From contig DASXFW010000238.1 of the NCBI GenBank assembly GCA_036489395.1, positions 1 through 13,503 on the forward strand: a stretch of 13,503 nt of DNA, read 5' to 3'. Below, piece by piece: positions 1 through 7,609 of the stretch. Both the position numbers and the translations under genes were made by a program. Position 1 is the first letter of the stretch. Each line of letters opens with the position of its first letter. The notes below the pieces were generated by a model. It was not told the DNA's origin. It was given only the letters and a program-made list of their open reading frames with translations, and did not search any database. The DNA is from JASHVB01 sp036489395 (lineage in GTDB: Bacteria > Pseudomonadota > Alphaproteobacteria > Acetobacterales > Acetobacteraceae).

Positions 1-57
1 CAACGCCACCTTGGCCTTGAATGCCGGAGCCTGGGTCCGGCGGGATCGTCTGGTCAT
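1..57 (-). CDS. IS3-family transposase OrfA, N-terminal 19 codons (partial)
   Basis: The minus strand from 57 reads MTRRSRRTQAPAFKAKVAL and continues off the window. This is the characteristic N-terminus of the IS3-group OrfA (HTH_Tnp_1, PF01527), the DNA-binding half of the transposase, which normally continues into a helix-turn-helix. A strong ribosome binding site (AGGAGA, 62-67) lies just upstream of the ATG, which supports the start. The fragment is too short to name the element. It is open to the edge and shows no damage in the visible part. Confidence 0.75.
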   Translation of the reverse strand, partial: MTRRSRRTQAPAFKAKVAL

Positions 58-136
58 TGTCTCTCCTGTTCCGCGGCATACTCGCCGCTCTCAGGCAGAA
101 ACTCCACTTATCGAGCTGTCCGAATTTGGCCGGCCA
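1..136 (-). mobile_element. 5' (left) end of an IS3-family insertion sequence, partial
   Basis: The minus strand carries a short leader of about 79 nt and then the start of an IS3-type OrfA that runs off the left edge. The outer boundary near 136 is an estimate. It is where the reading of the dioxygenase stops resembling its family (after the ...GEVRDESRQR stretch) and where a TGGCCGGCC sequence could begin the terminal inverted repeat. The other end and the target-site duplication are outside the window, so the exact terminus cannot be fixed. IS3 elements move by a DDE transposase made through frameshifting between orfA and orfB. Confidence 0.7.
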
Positions 137-514
137 CCTCTGACGCGATTCATCGCGCACCTCGCCCATGGTCTCGGCTTTGGCATTCTGGAACACCGGC
201 GTGCCGAGATGGCAGCCGATGCCCCAGAACGCCTGGCGCAATTCGTCCAGCGTGAAGTGCGACACGTCGAGGCTGCGCAGCCGTACGGCACCGCGGCCGT
301 TCTCCAGTTCGTCGGAAATCTCCGCAAGCAGCGGCGCCGTGTGCGGCAGCGGGAAGTCGTCGCGCCGGAAGCTGTACAACGGGCGGTTACGGACGTGGCC
401 CACAGCGTCGGCGATGTCGGCGACCTGCGTGGCATTCAGCACGCGGATCCAGTCGCCGGTGCGCTCAAGTTCGGCGCCGGTCCACCCGGCACGACCTTGC
501 AATTCCTGCGGCAT
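137..514 (-). pseudogene. TauD/TfdA-like Fe(II)/2-oxoglutarate dioxygenase, N-terminal fragment cut by the IS
   Basis: From ATG at 514 the minus strand gives about 126 residues. The stretch FRRDDFPLP, then ISDELENGRGAVRLRSL, then LRQAFWGIGCHLGTPVFQNA and GEVRDE is typical of the N-terminal third of clavaminate-synthase/TfdA-type oxygenases, usually about 330 aa long. These enzymes oxidise small substrates using 2-oxoglutarate and Fe(II). The HxD...H iron ligands and the 2-oxoglutarate arginine lie in the missing C-terminal part, so this fragment cannot be active. The frame stays open through the IS to the left edge, giving a junk tail. A GGAGAG ribosome site precedes the ATG. It follows the TerC-like gene by 58 nt on the same strand and may have been co-transcribed with it. 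The rest of the gene may lie on the far side of the IS. Confidence 0.7.
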
Positions 515-563
515 GTCAGCGCTCTCCGCCTTGTGCGTTGACACCGTCGCGTGCGCGCGGACC

Positions 564-578
564 CGCTGACAATCAGCG
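564..578 (-). terminator. small stem-loop over the TerC-family stop codon (weak)
   Basis: CGCTGA (564-569) and TCAGCG (573-578) form a 6-bp stem with a 3-nt loop across the stop codon of the TerC-family gene. No T-run follows on either strand, so it is at best a weak terminator or processing site. Confidence 0.2.
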
Positions 579-1175
579 CACGACGGCGCCGGCGACCTCG
601 ATCCAGCCGTGCCAGATCATCTTCAGCGCCACATACAGCACGATCAGCAGCCCAACCCAGGCGATCCAGCGCTGGCGCTCCAGCACGTGCGCCAGCAGGT
701 TGGCGGCGAGGCCCATCAGCACCACCGACAGCATCAGCCCGAGCAGTAGAATCCAGGTGTGGCCGTTCGCCGCGCCGGCGACGGCGAGCACGTTGTCCAG
801 GCTCATGGACAGGTCGGCCAGCACGATCTGCACCATCGCCTGGCCAAGCGTCTTGCCCGCACCGTCGGTGCCGAGGCCGATGCGATGCAAGCGCCGCAGC
901 TCGCGGTACATCTTCCAGCAGACCCACAGCAGCAGCACGCCGCCGGCGAGCAGCAGACCGATGACGGCAAGCAATTGCAGCGCGACGGCGCCGAGCGCCA
1001 TGCGGATGACCGTGGCGCCGCCGATGCCCAGGATGATGGCGGGACGCTTCTGCCGCGGATGCAGGCCGGCGACGGCCATACCGACGACCACGGCGTTGTC
1101 GCCGGCCAGCGCGATGTCGATCAGCATCACCTGCGCCAGGGCGGTGAGTTGGTCGGTCAGCATTGCGAAGTGCAT
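573..1175 (-). CDS. TerC/YjbE-family integral membrane protein (probable metal exporter)
   Basis: The 200-residue protein is almost entirely hydrophobic with about six to seven membrane segments. The two family signatures are IALAGDNAVVVGMAVAGL near residue 20 and LADLSMSLDNVLAVAGAANG near residue 120. Each carries the paired Asp-Asn of the TerC fold in an internal repeat. TerC/YjbE proteins sit in the inner membrane; several members (MeeF/MeeY, Alx) export Mn(II), so metal export is inferred here, not shown. I chose the ATG at 1175 (MHFAMLTDQ). The frame is open upstream to 1331, but that extension is not membrane-like. ATG 1163 is an alternative, and neither has a strong ribosome site. The 174 nt upstream contain a 10-bp palindrome CGCTTAAGCG (1307-1316). 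I could not make out a yybP-ykoY Mn riboswitch there. Confidence 0.88.
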   Translation of the reverse strand: MHFAMLTDQLTALAQVMLIDIALAGDNAVVVGMAVAGLHPRQKRPAIILGIGGATVIRMALGAVALQLLAVIGLLLAGGVLLLWVCWKMYRELRRLHRIGLGTDGAGKTLGQAMVQIVLADLSMSLDNVLAVAGAANGHTWILLLGLMLSVVLMGLAANLLAHVLERQRWIAWVGLLIVLYVALKMIWHGWIEVAGAVVR

Positions 1176-1349
1176 GGACAGGCGGGCCTCGGCGGCGTGA
1201 CGGATAGTGGGGCAATTTTGACGGGTGCAAAGGGTCGAAGGCGAAGGGTTGGCCTGGCGGACACTACTATGCTCGCCTTGGGTGGGAAGCGGACGTTGGG
1301 CTTGGCCGCTTAAGCGACAAGTTCGCGCCATAAGCGACGGTCCGCGTTC

Positions 1350-2069
1350 TCACGGAGTGGTTAGACTGACCTCGGGACCAGCCAATTCAATCAGCCTCGC
1401 AAGCCAGTCGTCGAAGTGCCGGCATTCGGCGCGGATCTTCTCGAGGCCGATTTGCTCTGCGATCAGCAGGCCCGCGACGGGCTTCTGATAATCCGGAAGC
1501 ACGTCGAGAATGCGTTTGGAGGGAGCCGTCCGCGGATCGTCGTCAATGTCTTCCGGACTCGAGAACTGCGCACGAATTGCAGTCAGTTGAGCCACGGCCG
1601 CCGGCCTATCTGGAAACGCTTCTTGGAATCCTGCAGGATCGGAAAACAGCAATGCCTCGAATTCAAGCAACTGAATGTAGGGTATGAACCGCCGGGACAC
1701 GGGCAATCCGTCGAGACGCTCCATGATGTCTTGCCATAGAGTGGCTTCAAGGCGTGTGACCTGCTCAAGCGCGGAAAGATCGGGAGGAAGCGTGGCGAAG
1801 CCTGGGAAATTTCCCGGCAGGGCATAGAAATCAACCATGGTTGTGAACCAGGAGTCCGCATTCTGATCCTGCTTCATCCATAATTTGAGGTCTCGGGCGA
1901 GATGCTCATAATCCATCAGACCTCCGCGGAATATGCGACCGTGGTGACGCCCTGTTTCGATGCGGCGGGCGTCCACAAAGACACTATGCGTGCCAAGAAC
2001 GGGAGCAAGAATTCCTCTGACGAAACCTTCCTCGGTCTGGCCTTCAGCAAGAACGTGGAGCCGGATCAG
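1350..2069 (-). CDS. DUF4276 family protein (TOPRIM-like), partner of the ATPase
   Basis: The protein has about 239 residues. DUF4276 features are seen in order: the N-terminal strand with LHVLAEGQTEEGF (first acidic residue E9), TTMVDFYALPG around D80, and YIQLLEFEALLFSDP around E135-E138. These acidic positions resemble the metal-binding residues of TOPRIM nucleases such as OLD. The start is uncertain. A CTG at 2069 overlaps the ATPase stop as CTGA, lies 9 nt after a GGGAG ribosome site, and would give the family-typical start (M)IRLHVLAEGQTEE. The first in-frame ATG codons are at 2105 and 2135, inside the ATPase gene and without a visible ribosome site. Translation is probably coupled to the ATPase. 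By analogy with OLD/PARIS-type pairs it may be the nuclease effector of a defence system, which is inference. Its G+C is lower than that of its neighbours. Confidence 0.85.
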   Translation of the reverse strand: MIRLHVLAEGQTEEGFVRGILAPVLGTHSVFVDARRIETGRHHGRIFRGGLMDYEHLARDLKLWMKQDQNADSWFTTMVDFYALPGNFPGFATLPPDLSALEQVTRLEATLWQDIMERLDGLPVSRRFIPYIQLLEFEALLFSDPAGFQEAFPDRPAAVAQLTAIRAQFSSPEDIDDDPRTAPSKRILDVLPDYQKPVAGLLIAEQIGLEKIRAECRHFDDWLARLIELAGPEVSLTTP

Positions 2070-3166
2070 AGCGAAGGTCTCCCGCCAACGACGTTTTTCT
2101 CCCATAGTTCGGACAGCGTGTACGATTCCAGCCATTCAGTCAGTTCGGCGCTGTTGAGCCGTTTGAACGACGATTCACGATGCGCACGGTTCACCACGAC
2201 GATGTCGTCCGGCTCGAACCGATCTATCAGCGATACAGATTGCGTGGCAACGATGACCTGCACATGCTTCGATGCACTACGGATCAGACTGGCAAGTATC
2301 TCAATCGCATAGGGATGCAACCCAAGTTCCGGTTCATCGAGAATGAGCACGGCAGGCAGATCCTGATGTGGTTGCTGCAACAGAGCAATGAGAGCCATTG
2401 CGCGCAGCATGCCATCCGATGCCTGTGAGACGTTGAATACCTGGTCGGAACCGATCTCTCGCCAACGCAAAAGTACACTGTCTGACTCTGGGTAAAGTTC
2501 AAATGATGCAAAAAATGGCAGGACCAACCGAACAGTATCTTGTATTCGGGTAAAATACGTGGGTCGTTCATTCTGCAGCCGATGGAGGAAGGCACCAAGA
2601 TTGGCGCCGTCCTCCTTCAGGAATCGGTTGTCGGAGACATTCCACGCAGTGCGGATTCGCGCGCGCTGTGAGGTGTTATGGAATTGGTGCACGACGATGC
2701 GCCGCAGCATTCCTAAAATGACATTTGCGGCCTTTCCTGGCGTTTTGATGAGTTGCGACTCGCGGTGACCCGCGCCCAAATTGCGGGGGCTGCGGTGGTC
2801 CCCATGGGGTTCGTACAGGAACCACTCGTCCGCAAAAATCAGAGTGTCGCCGGCTGCGTAGGCCAGTCGGAAGCCATACTGGTTCCTGGCAGCATCGGTG
2901 GCGAGGGCCAGCACTGCGTCAATCTGCGTCGTGACGCTCGCACCGTCGTGCAGCAGAGCGCTCGCGAACCCTTGCTCGGCGACGTGAACTTGCAACTGGC
3001 CGGGCGGCACGAGTGCCCACGAGAGCAACCGGAAGAAGGAAATGAAATTGCTTTTGCCGGCTCCGTTCGGCCCTATCAGCACGGTTAGGTCACCGGGCTC
3101 GAAGTCCGTCAGGTCTCGGATCGTCTTGAACCCTCGAAGGGTGATATTCTTCAGTCTTGGTGCCAT
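2066..3166 (-). CDS. AAA ATPase of the SMC/OLD (AAA_21) type, candidate defence sensor
   Basis: The 366-residue protein has the ABC/SMC-type nucleotide-binding layout. Walker A is GPNGAGKSN at residues 32-40, following LKNITLRGFKTIRD. An ABC-like signature, SQASDGMLRAMAL, is near 247-259. Walker B is VLILDEPELGLHP (272-284, catalytic E278), and the switch region is VIVATQS (304-310). A helical insert occupies about 60-230. The start is ATG 3166 (MAPRLKN), because the open frame continues upstream to 3445 without any ATPase-like sequence and overlaps the purB leader. Such ATPases, paired with TOPRIM or DUF4276 proteins, act in phage defence in known OLD-like systems; that role is inferred here. 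The next gene overlaps its stop codon. Both genes look less GC-rich than the flanks, which suggests transfer. Confidence 0.9.
   Translation of the reverse strand: MAPRLKNITLRGFKTIRDLTDFEPGDLTVLIGPNGAGKSNFISFFRLLSWALVPPGQLQVHVAEQGFASALLHDGASVTTQIDAVLALATDAARNQYGFRLAYAAGDTLIFADEWFLYEPHGDHRSPRNLGAGHRESQLIKTPGKAANVILGMLRRIVVHQFHNTSQRARIRTAWNVSDNRFLKEDGANLGAFLHRLQNERPTYFTRIQDTVRLVLPFFASFELYPESDSVLLRWREIGSDQVFNVSQASDGMLRAMALIALLQQPHQDLPAVLILDEPELGLHPYAIEILASLIRSASKHVQVIVATQSVSLIDRFEPDDIVVVNRAHRESSFKRLNSAELTEWLESYTLSELWEKNVVGGRPSL
2079..2085 (-). promoter_or_regulatory. ribosome binding site for the DUF4276 gene, deciding a CTG start
   Basis: The minus strand reads GCGGGAG here, inside the last codons of the ATPase gene. 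It lies 9 nt before the CTG at 2069-2067 and is the only good Shine-Dalgarno match near the start of the DUF4276 frame. Confidence 0.45.
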
Positions 3167-3262
3167 CCGCTGAGCGTATCGAGACCGGCGTCTGGTGGGA
3201 AGCCGCCTTGCCGCCCGCGCGCCACCCACGCGTGGGCCATAGTTCAAGAGGGAGCCGAAAAA

Positions 3263-3442
3263 ATGGCCGGTGTCACGATGGTCCGCGCCGGGTCGAAAGC
3301 GACTGTCTCGCCCGAGCGACTCGGCCCCCGCCCCCGCGGCGCGGCAGACGACGCCCAAACCGGCCCAACACCGCCCGGTGGAGGCGCTTGCCAACCACCG
3401 GCATGGCGGTCTAGCTGGCCCTTCGAGGCGCAGCGGAGGTGA
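3263..3442 (+). CDS. possible 59-residue leader protein upstream of purB (doubtful)
   Basis: A frame beginning MAGVTMVRAGSK follows a GAGGGAG ribosome-site-like stretch at 3249-3255, spaced 7 nt from the ATG. It ends with TGA at 3440-3442, 5 nt before the purB ATG and overlapping the purB ribosome site. It is rich in Pro, Gly, Ala and Arg and has no recognised domain. The spacing would suit translational coupling to purB. However, many chance frames exist in DNA this GC-rich. The rest of the 281-nt divergent gap (3167-3447) shows no feature I recognise, although promoters for both directions must lie in or near it. Confidence 0.25.
   Translation: MAGVTMVRAGSKATVSPERLGPRPRGAADDAQTGPTPPGGGACQPPAWRSSWPFEAQRR
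3435..3439 (+). promoter_or_regulatory. purB ribosome binding site
   Basis: GGAGG lies 8 nt before ATG 3448. It decides for that ATG over the in-frame GTG at 3439, which is part of the ribosome site itself. Confidence 0.75.
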
Positions 3443-3447
3443 CACCG

Positions 3448-4788
<1,341 letters not shown>

Positions 4789-4799
4789 ACGGTCAATTC

Positions 4800-4863
4800 G
4801 TCATCCCCGCGAAAGCGGGGACCCAAACGGCCTGGGTCCCCGACTCCGCGGCGATGATTTTTT
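4800..4863 (+). terminator. REP-like hairpin repeat ending in a T-run, probable purB terminator
   Basis: TCCCCGC-GAAA-GCGGGGA (4804-4821) is a perfect stem with a GAAA loop. An overlapping alternative, GGGGACCCA (4817-4825) with TGGGTCCCC (4833-4841), is a perfect 9-bp stem. The outer arms (TCATCCCCGCG and CGCGGCGATGA) also nearly pair. Six T residues follow at 4858-4863. The sequence resembles the dispersed 'GTCATCCCCGCGAAAGCGGGGA' intergenic repeats common in proteobacteria. Confidence 0.65.
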
Positions 4864-4999
4864 GGCCCAGGTTTCGCGTCAGGCTGCGCAGTCCGCGGCA
4901 ACTCGCCATCGGCAACGGTCGCTCGATCCGGCCAATAAGCGAATAATTAACCATTTTCGGCGTATGCAGCGGCATCACAACCCGCAAAAGGTGCCGCCG

Positions 5000-5452
5000 A
5001 TGAAACACCTGCTCCCGCTGCTGTCGCTCGGCGCGGCATTGCTCCTCGCACCCGTCGCGCAGGCGGCCGACCAGGCGACGCCCGCTGACGCCAAGGCGAT
5101 GGCGACCAAGGCCGCCGACTACCTGAAATCCGCTGGCCCAGACAAGGCATTCGCCGCGTTCGACGCCAAGGACAACAGCACCTGGCATGATCGCGACCTC
5201 TACGTGACGGTAGAGGATGACAAGGGCGTCCTGGTGGCGCACGGCACCAACCCGGGACTGATCGGCAGGCCGATGCTGAACCTCCGGGACGTGGACGGCA
5301 AACCATTCAACCAGGAGATCCAGGCGATCAAGGATGCCGGGTGGGTCAGTTACAAGTGGCAGAATCCGGTGACCAAGGCTGTCGAGGCAAAGACCGCTTA
5401 CGAGGTTCGCGTTGGCGAGTACATCGTCGGCGTCGGCGCCTACGCCAAATGA
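5000..5452 (+). CDS. secreted single-Cache domain protein
   Basis: The 150-residue protein begins with a Sec signal peptide (MKHLLPLLSL, hydrophobic to about 18, cleavage near AQA-AD at 22-23). The rest is one sCache_2-like sensor domain with no membrane anchor. Typical elements are DRDLYVTVEDDKGVLVAHG, NPGLIGRPMLNLRDVDGKPF, GWVSYKWQNPVTK and YIVGVGAYAK. Cache domains bind small ligands outside the cytoplasm, and free periplasmic versions may pass ligand status to a membrane receptor. It lies 76 nt before a chemoreceptor on the same strand, so a shared sensory role is plausible. The start ATG 5000 is preceded by AAAGG at a suitable distance; the frame is open upstream into purB. An AT-rich patch (GAATAATTAACC, about 4941-4952) may hold the promoter. 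Confidence 0.88.
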   Translation: MKHLLPLLSLGAALLLAPVAQAADQATPADAKAMATKAADYLKSAGPDKAFAAFDAKDNSTWHDRDLYVTVEDDKGVLVAHGTNPGLIGRPMLNLRDVDGKPFNQEIQAIKDAGWVSYKWQNPVTKAVEAKTAYEVRVGEYIVGVGAYAK

Positions 5453-5463
5453 CCCAGCGCAAC

Positions 5464-5495
5464 GTGATGCCGATTGTCCGGATGGCCGGCATCAC
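5464..5495 (+). other. stem-loop between the Cache gene and the chemoreceptor
   Basis: GTGATGCCG (5464-5472) and CGGCATCAC (5487-5495) form a perfect 9-bp stem with a 14-nt loop. No T-run follows. It could reduce read-through or stabilise the upstream transcript, setting different levels of the two products. Confidence 0.45.
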
Positions 5496-5528
5496 CCGCT
5501 GCAGCCGCACTCGCGGGTTGGATGGCTC

Positions 5529-7538
5529 ATGAAATTGCTCCACGACGCATCGATCACGGCAAAGTCGCTGATCTCGACGCTGATCGGCGCCCTGGTGCTG
5601 ATTGCCCTCGCGGGCCTGGCTACGTTCACCCTGCTCCAGGTGCAGCGGACGATGGAAGCGGCCAATGCCGCGGTCGGCTTGCGCTCGGGGTCGCGCGGCG
5701 TGACCGGCGATCTGGCGACCGGTCAGGCGGCACTGTACCGGGCGATCAACCTGAAATCGCAGAACGTCGAAGTGGCTCTGGTACGAGCGGCGAAGATCAA
5801 ATCCCTGGAGGCCATCGACCATGCCCGCGTGTCGGTCGCCGCGCTGAACATCGCTGGCCTGGAGATTGATCCGCAACTGCTGGCGGCCTCCGCCAAGGCG
5901 GTCAACGCCTATGCCGACGCGGCGAAACAGGCCGCCTCGTTTGTGGAAGAAGACGCATTCAACGCCACCATGTTCATGACCGACGCCGAGCAAAAATATA
6001 CGGCGGCAGAGCACGACGTCGGGATTCTGCTGGCGGCGGCGGCGAAAGTCGCGGCGGCGGCGGAGCACGCGAACCAGCAGGAACTACGCAGCGGCATTGT
6101 CCTGATACCGCTTGGATCGGCGATCGCGGTGCTGCTGTCCATCGCGGCATCCACCGTGCTCGGGCGGATGATGTCGCGCCCGATCGTGGCGATGACAGCG
6201 ACGATGCGCCGACTCGCCGCCGGCGATCTGGCCGCCGAAATTCCGGCGACGGACCGCAAGGACGAAGTGGGCCAGATGGCGGCGGCGCTCCTGGTGTTCC
6301 GGGAGAACGCGCGGGAAGCGCGCACGCTGCAGTCGGCGGCTGCCCAGGCGCGCGTGCTGAAGGAACGTCGCCAGGCGGCGATGGACCGCTATACGCAGGA
6401 TTTCGGCACCTCGGCCGCGGGGGTCATGGCCAATCTGGCACGCTCGGCCGAGACGATGCGTACGGTCGCCGCTGATATGTCCGCGGCATCGCAGCGCACC
6501 CGGGACGGCGCTGCGCGTACCGCCGAGGGCGCCAGCGTATCGGCGCAGAACCTGGCGGCGGTGGCTGCCGCGGCCGAGGAGATGTCGGCCAGCATTCGCG
6601 AGATCAGCCAGCAGGTGGCACGCGCCACGGATGCCGCGCACGCCGCCGTGGCGCGGGCGTCGGACACGGATACCAAAGTGGCGAGCATGGCGGAGCTGGC
6701 CGCACGGATTGGCGACGTGGTCGCGCTGATCAGCGACGTTGCCGGGCGCACCAACCTGCTCGCGCTGAACGCCACGATCGAGGCGGCGCGCGCCGGCGAC
6801 GCCGGCAAGGGCTTCGCCGTGGTCGCCGGGGAGGTGAAGGCCCTGGCGACGCAGACCGCCAAGGCGACCGGCGAGATCTCCACGCAGATCACCGCGATCC
6901 GCGCCGCGACCGCCGACGCGGTGTCCGCGGTGCGTGAGGTCGGCGCGGCGATCGGCCAGGTCGAGGAAGTGGCGACGGCGATCGCCGCCGCGGTGGAGCA
7001 ACAGGCCTCGGTGACGCAGGACATCGTCACCAGTGTGCACAACGTCACCACCGCGACGCAGGAAGCCACCAAGGCGATGCAGGAAGTCTCGGCGGCCTCA
7101 GAACACACCGACGCGGCCAGCGGCAAGGTGCTGGAAGGGGCCGATGCGGTCGGCCGCGACGCCGACACGATGCGCGCCGAAGTGACTCAGTTCCTGCAGG
7201 CGATGGCCAGCACCAGCGATGAGGACCGGCGCGCCTATGAGCGCATACCCGGCAACGGCACCCATGCGATGCTGCGCGTGCCGGGGAATGCCAACCAGCG
7301 CGTCGCGATCAACGATATCTCGCGCGGCGGCGTGTCGCTGCGCTGCGACTGGTCGGCCGCCGCCGGCACCGAGGTGCAGGTCGAGCTGCCGGGTGCGAGC
7401 GGCGCGGTTGCCGCGCGTATCGTGCGGTCGGCGCGTGGCATGCTGGCGCTGACATTCCGCCAGGATGCCGCGATGCTGCGCTGTGTTGACCAGGCACTGG
7501 CACACATCGGCGGGGGGGCAGGCCGGCTGGCGGCATGA
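5529..7538 (+). CDS. methyl-accepting chemotaxis protein with C-terminal PilZ domain
   Basis: The 669-residue receptor has TM1 (about 13-35), a helical periplasmic region (36-187) without a Cache domain, TM2 (188-211), HAMP (211-263) and a long cytoplasmic signalling coiled coil. The kinase-contact hairpin is at about 404-440 (GRTNLLALNATIEAARAGDA). The C-terminus (566-655) is a PilZ domain with RRAYERI and NDISRGG, the RxxxR and [D/N]xSxxG c-di-GMP binding motifs, both intact. The protein should sense a periplasmic cue, control CheA/CheW and respond to c-di-GMP. The start ATG 5529 (MKLLHDASI) places TM1 near the N-terminus; the frame is open back to 5412, and the ribosome site is weak. The upstream secreted Cache protein may be its ligand-binding partner, which is inference. 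Confidence 0.93.
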   Translation: MKLLHDASITAKSLISTLIGALVLIALAGLATFTLLQVQRTMEAANAAVGLRSGSRGVTGDLATGQAALYRAINLKSQNVEVALVRAAKIKSLEAIDHARVSVAALNIAGLEIDPQLLAASAKAVNAYADAAKQAASFVEEDAFNATMFMTDAEQKYTAAEHDVGILLAAAAKVAAAAEHANQQELRSGIVLIPLGSAIAVLLSIAASTVLGRMMSRPIVAMTATMRRLAAGDLAAEIPATDRKDEVGQMAAALLVFRENAREARTLQSAAAQARVLKERRQAAMDRYTQDFGTSAAGVMANLARSAETMRTVAADMSAASQRTRDGAARTAEGASVSAQNLAAVAAAAEEMSASIREISQQVARATDAAHAAVARASDTDTKVASMAELAARIGDVVALISDVAGRTNLLALNATIEAARAGDAGKGFAVVAGEVKALATQTAKATGEISTQITAIRAATADAVSAVREVGAAIGQVEEVATAIAAAVEQQASVTQDIVTSVHNVTTATQEATKAMQEVSAASEHTDAASGKVLEGADAVGRDADTMRAEVTQFLQAMASTSDEDRRAYERIPGNGTHAMLRVPGNANQRVAINDISRGGVSLRCDWSAAAGTEVQVELPGASGAVAARIVRSARGMLALTFRQDAAMLRCVDQALAHIGGGAGRLAA

Positions 7539-7592
7539 CCTCGGTTGCGTTGCCGGGCCACGCCACTGTCGGTAGAGCCCCGGCATGAACTG

Positions 7593-7607
7593 GCCCGCCA
7601 CGCGGGC
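7593..7607. terminator. hairpin between convergent genes (weak)
   Basis: GCCCGC (7593-7598) and GCGGGC (7602-7607) form a 6-bp GC stem with a CAC loop. It lies just beyond the stop codon of the minus-strand regulator and 55 nt after the receptor gene. There is no T-run, so any terminator function is uncertain. Confidence 0.3.
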
Positions 7608-7609
7608 GG

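Noticed and set aside
1176..1349. yybP-ykoY manganese riboswitch upstream of the TerC-family gene
   Set aside because: I looked because TerC-type exporters often carry one, but I found no convincing match to its conserved core.
6084..7040. Minus-strand open frame opposite the chemoreceptor, with other similar ones at 436-1230 and 7098-8441
   Set aside because: These are His/Arg/Gly-rich shadows of recognised genes and have no family resemblance.
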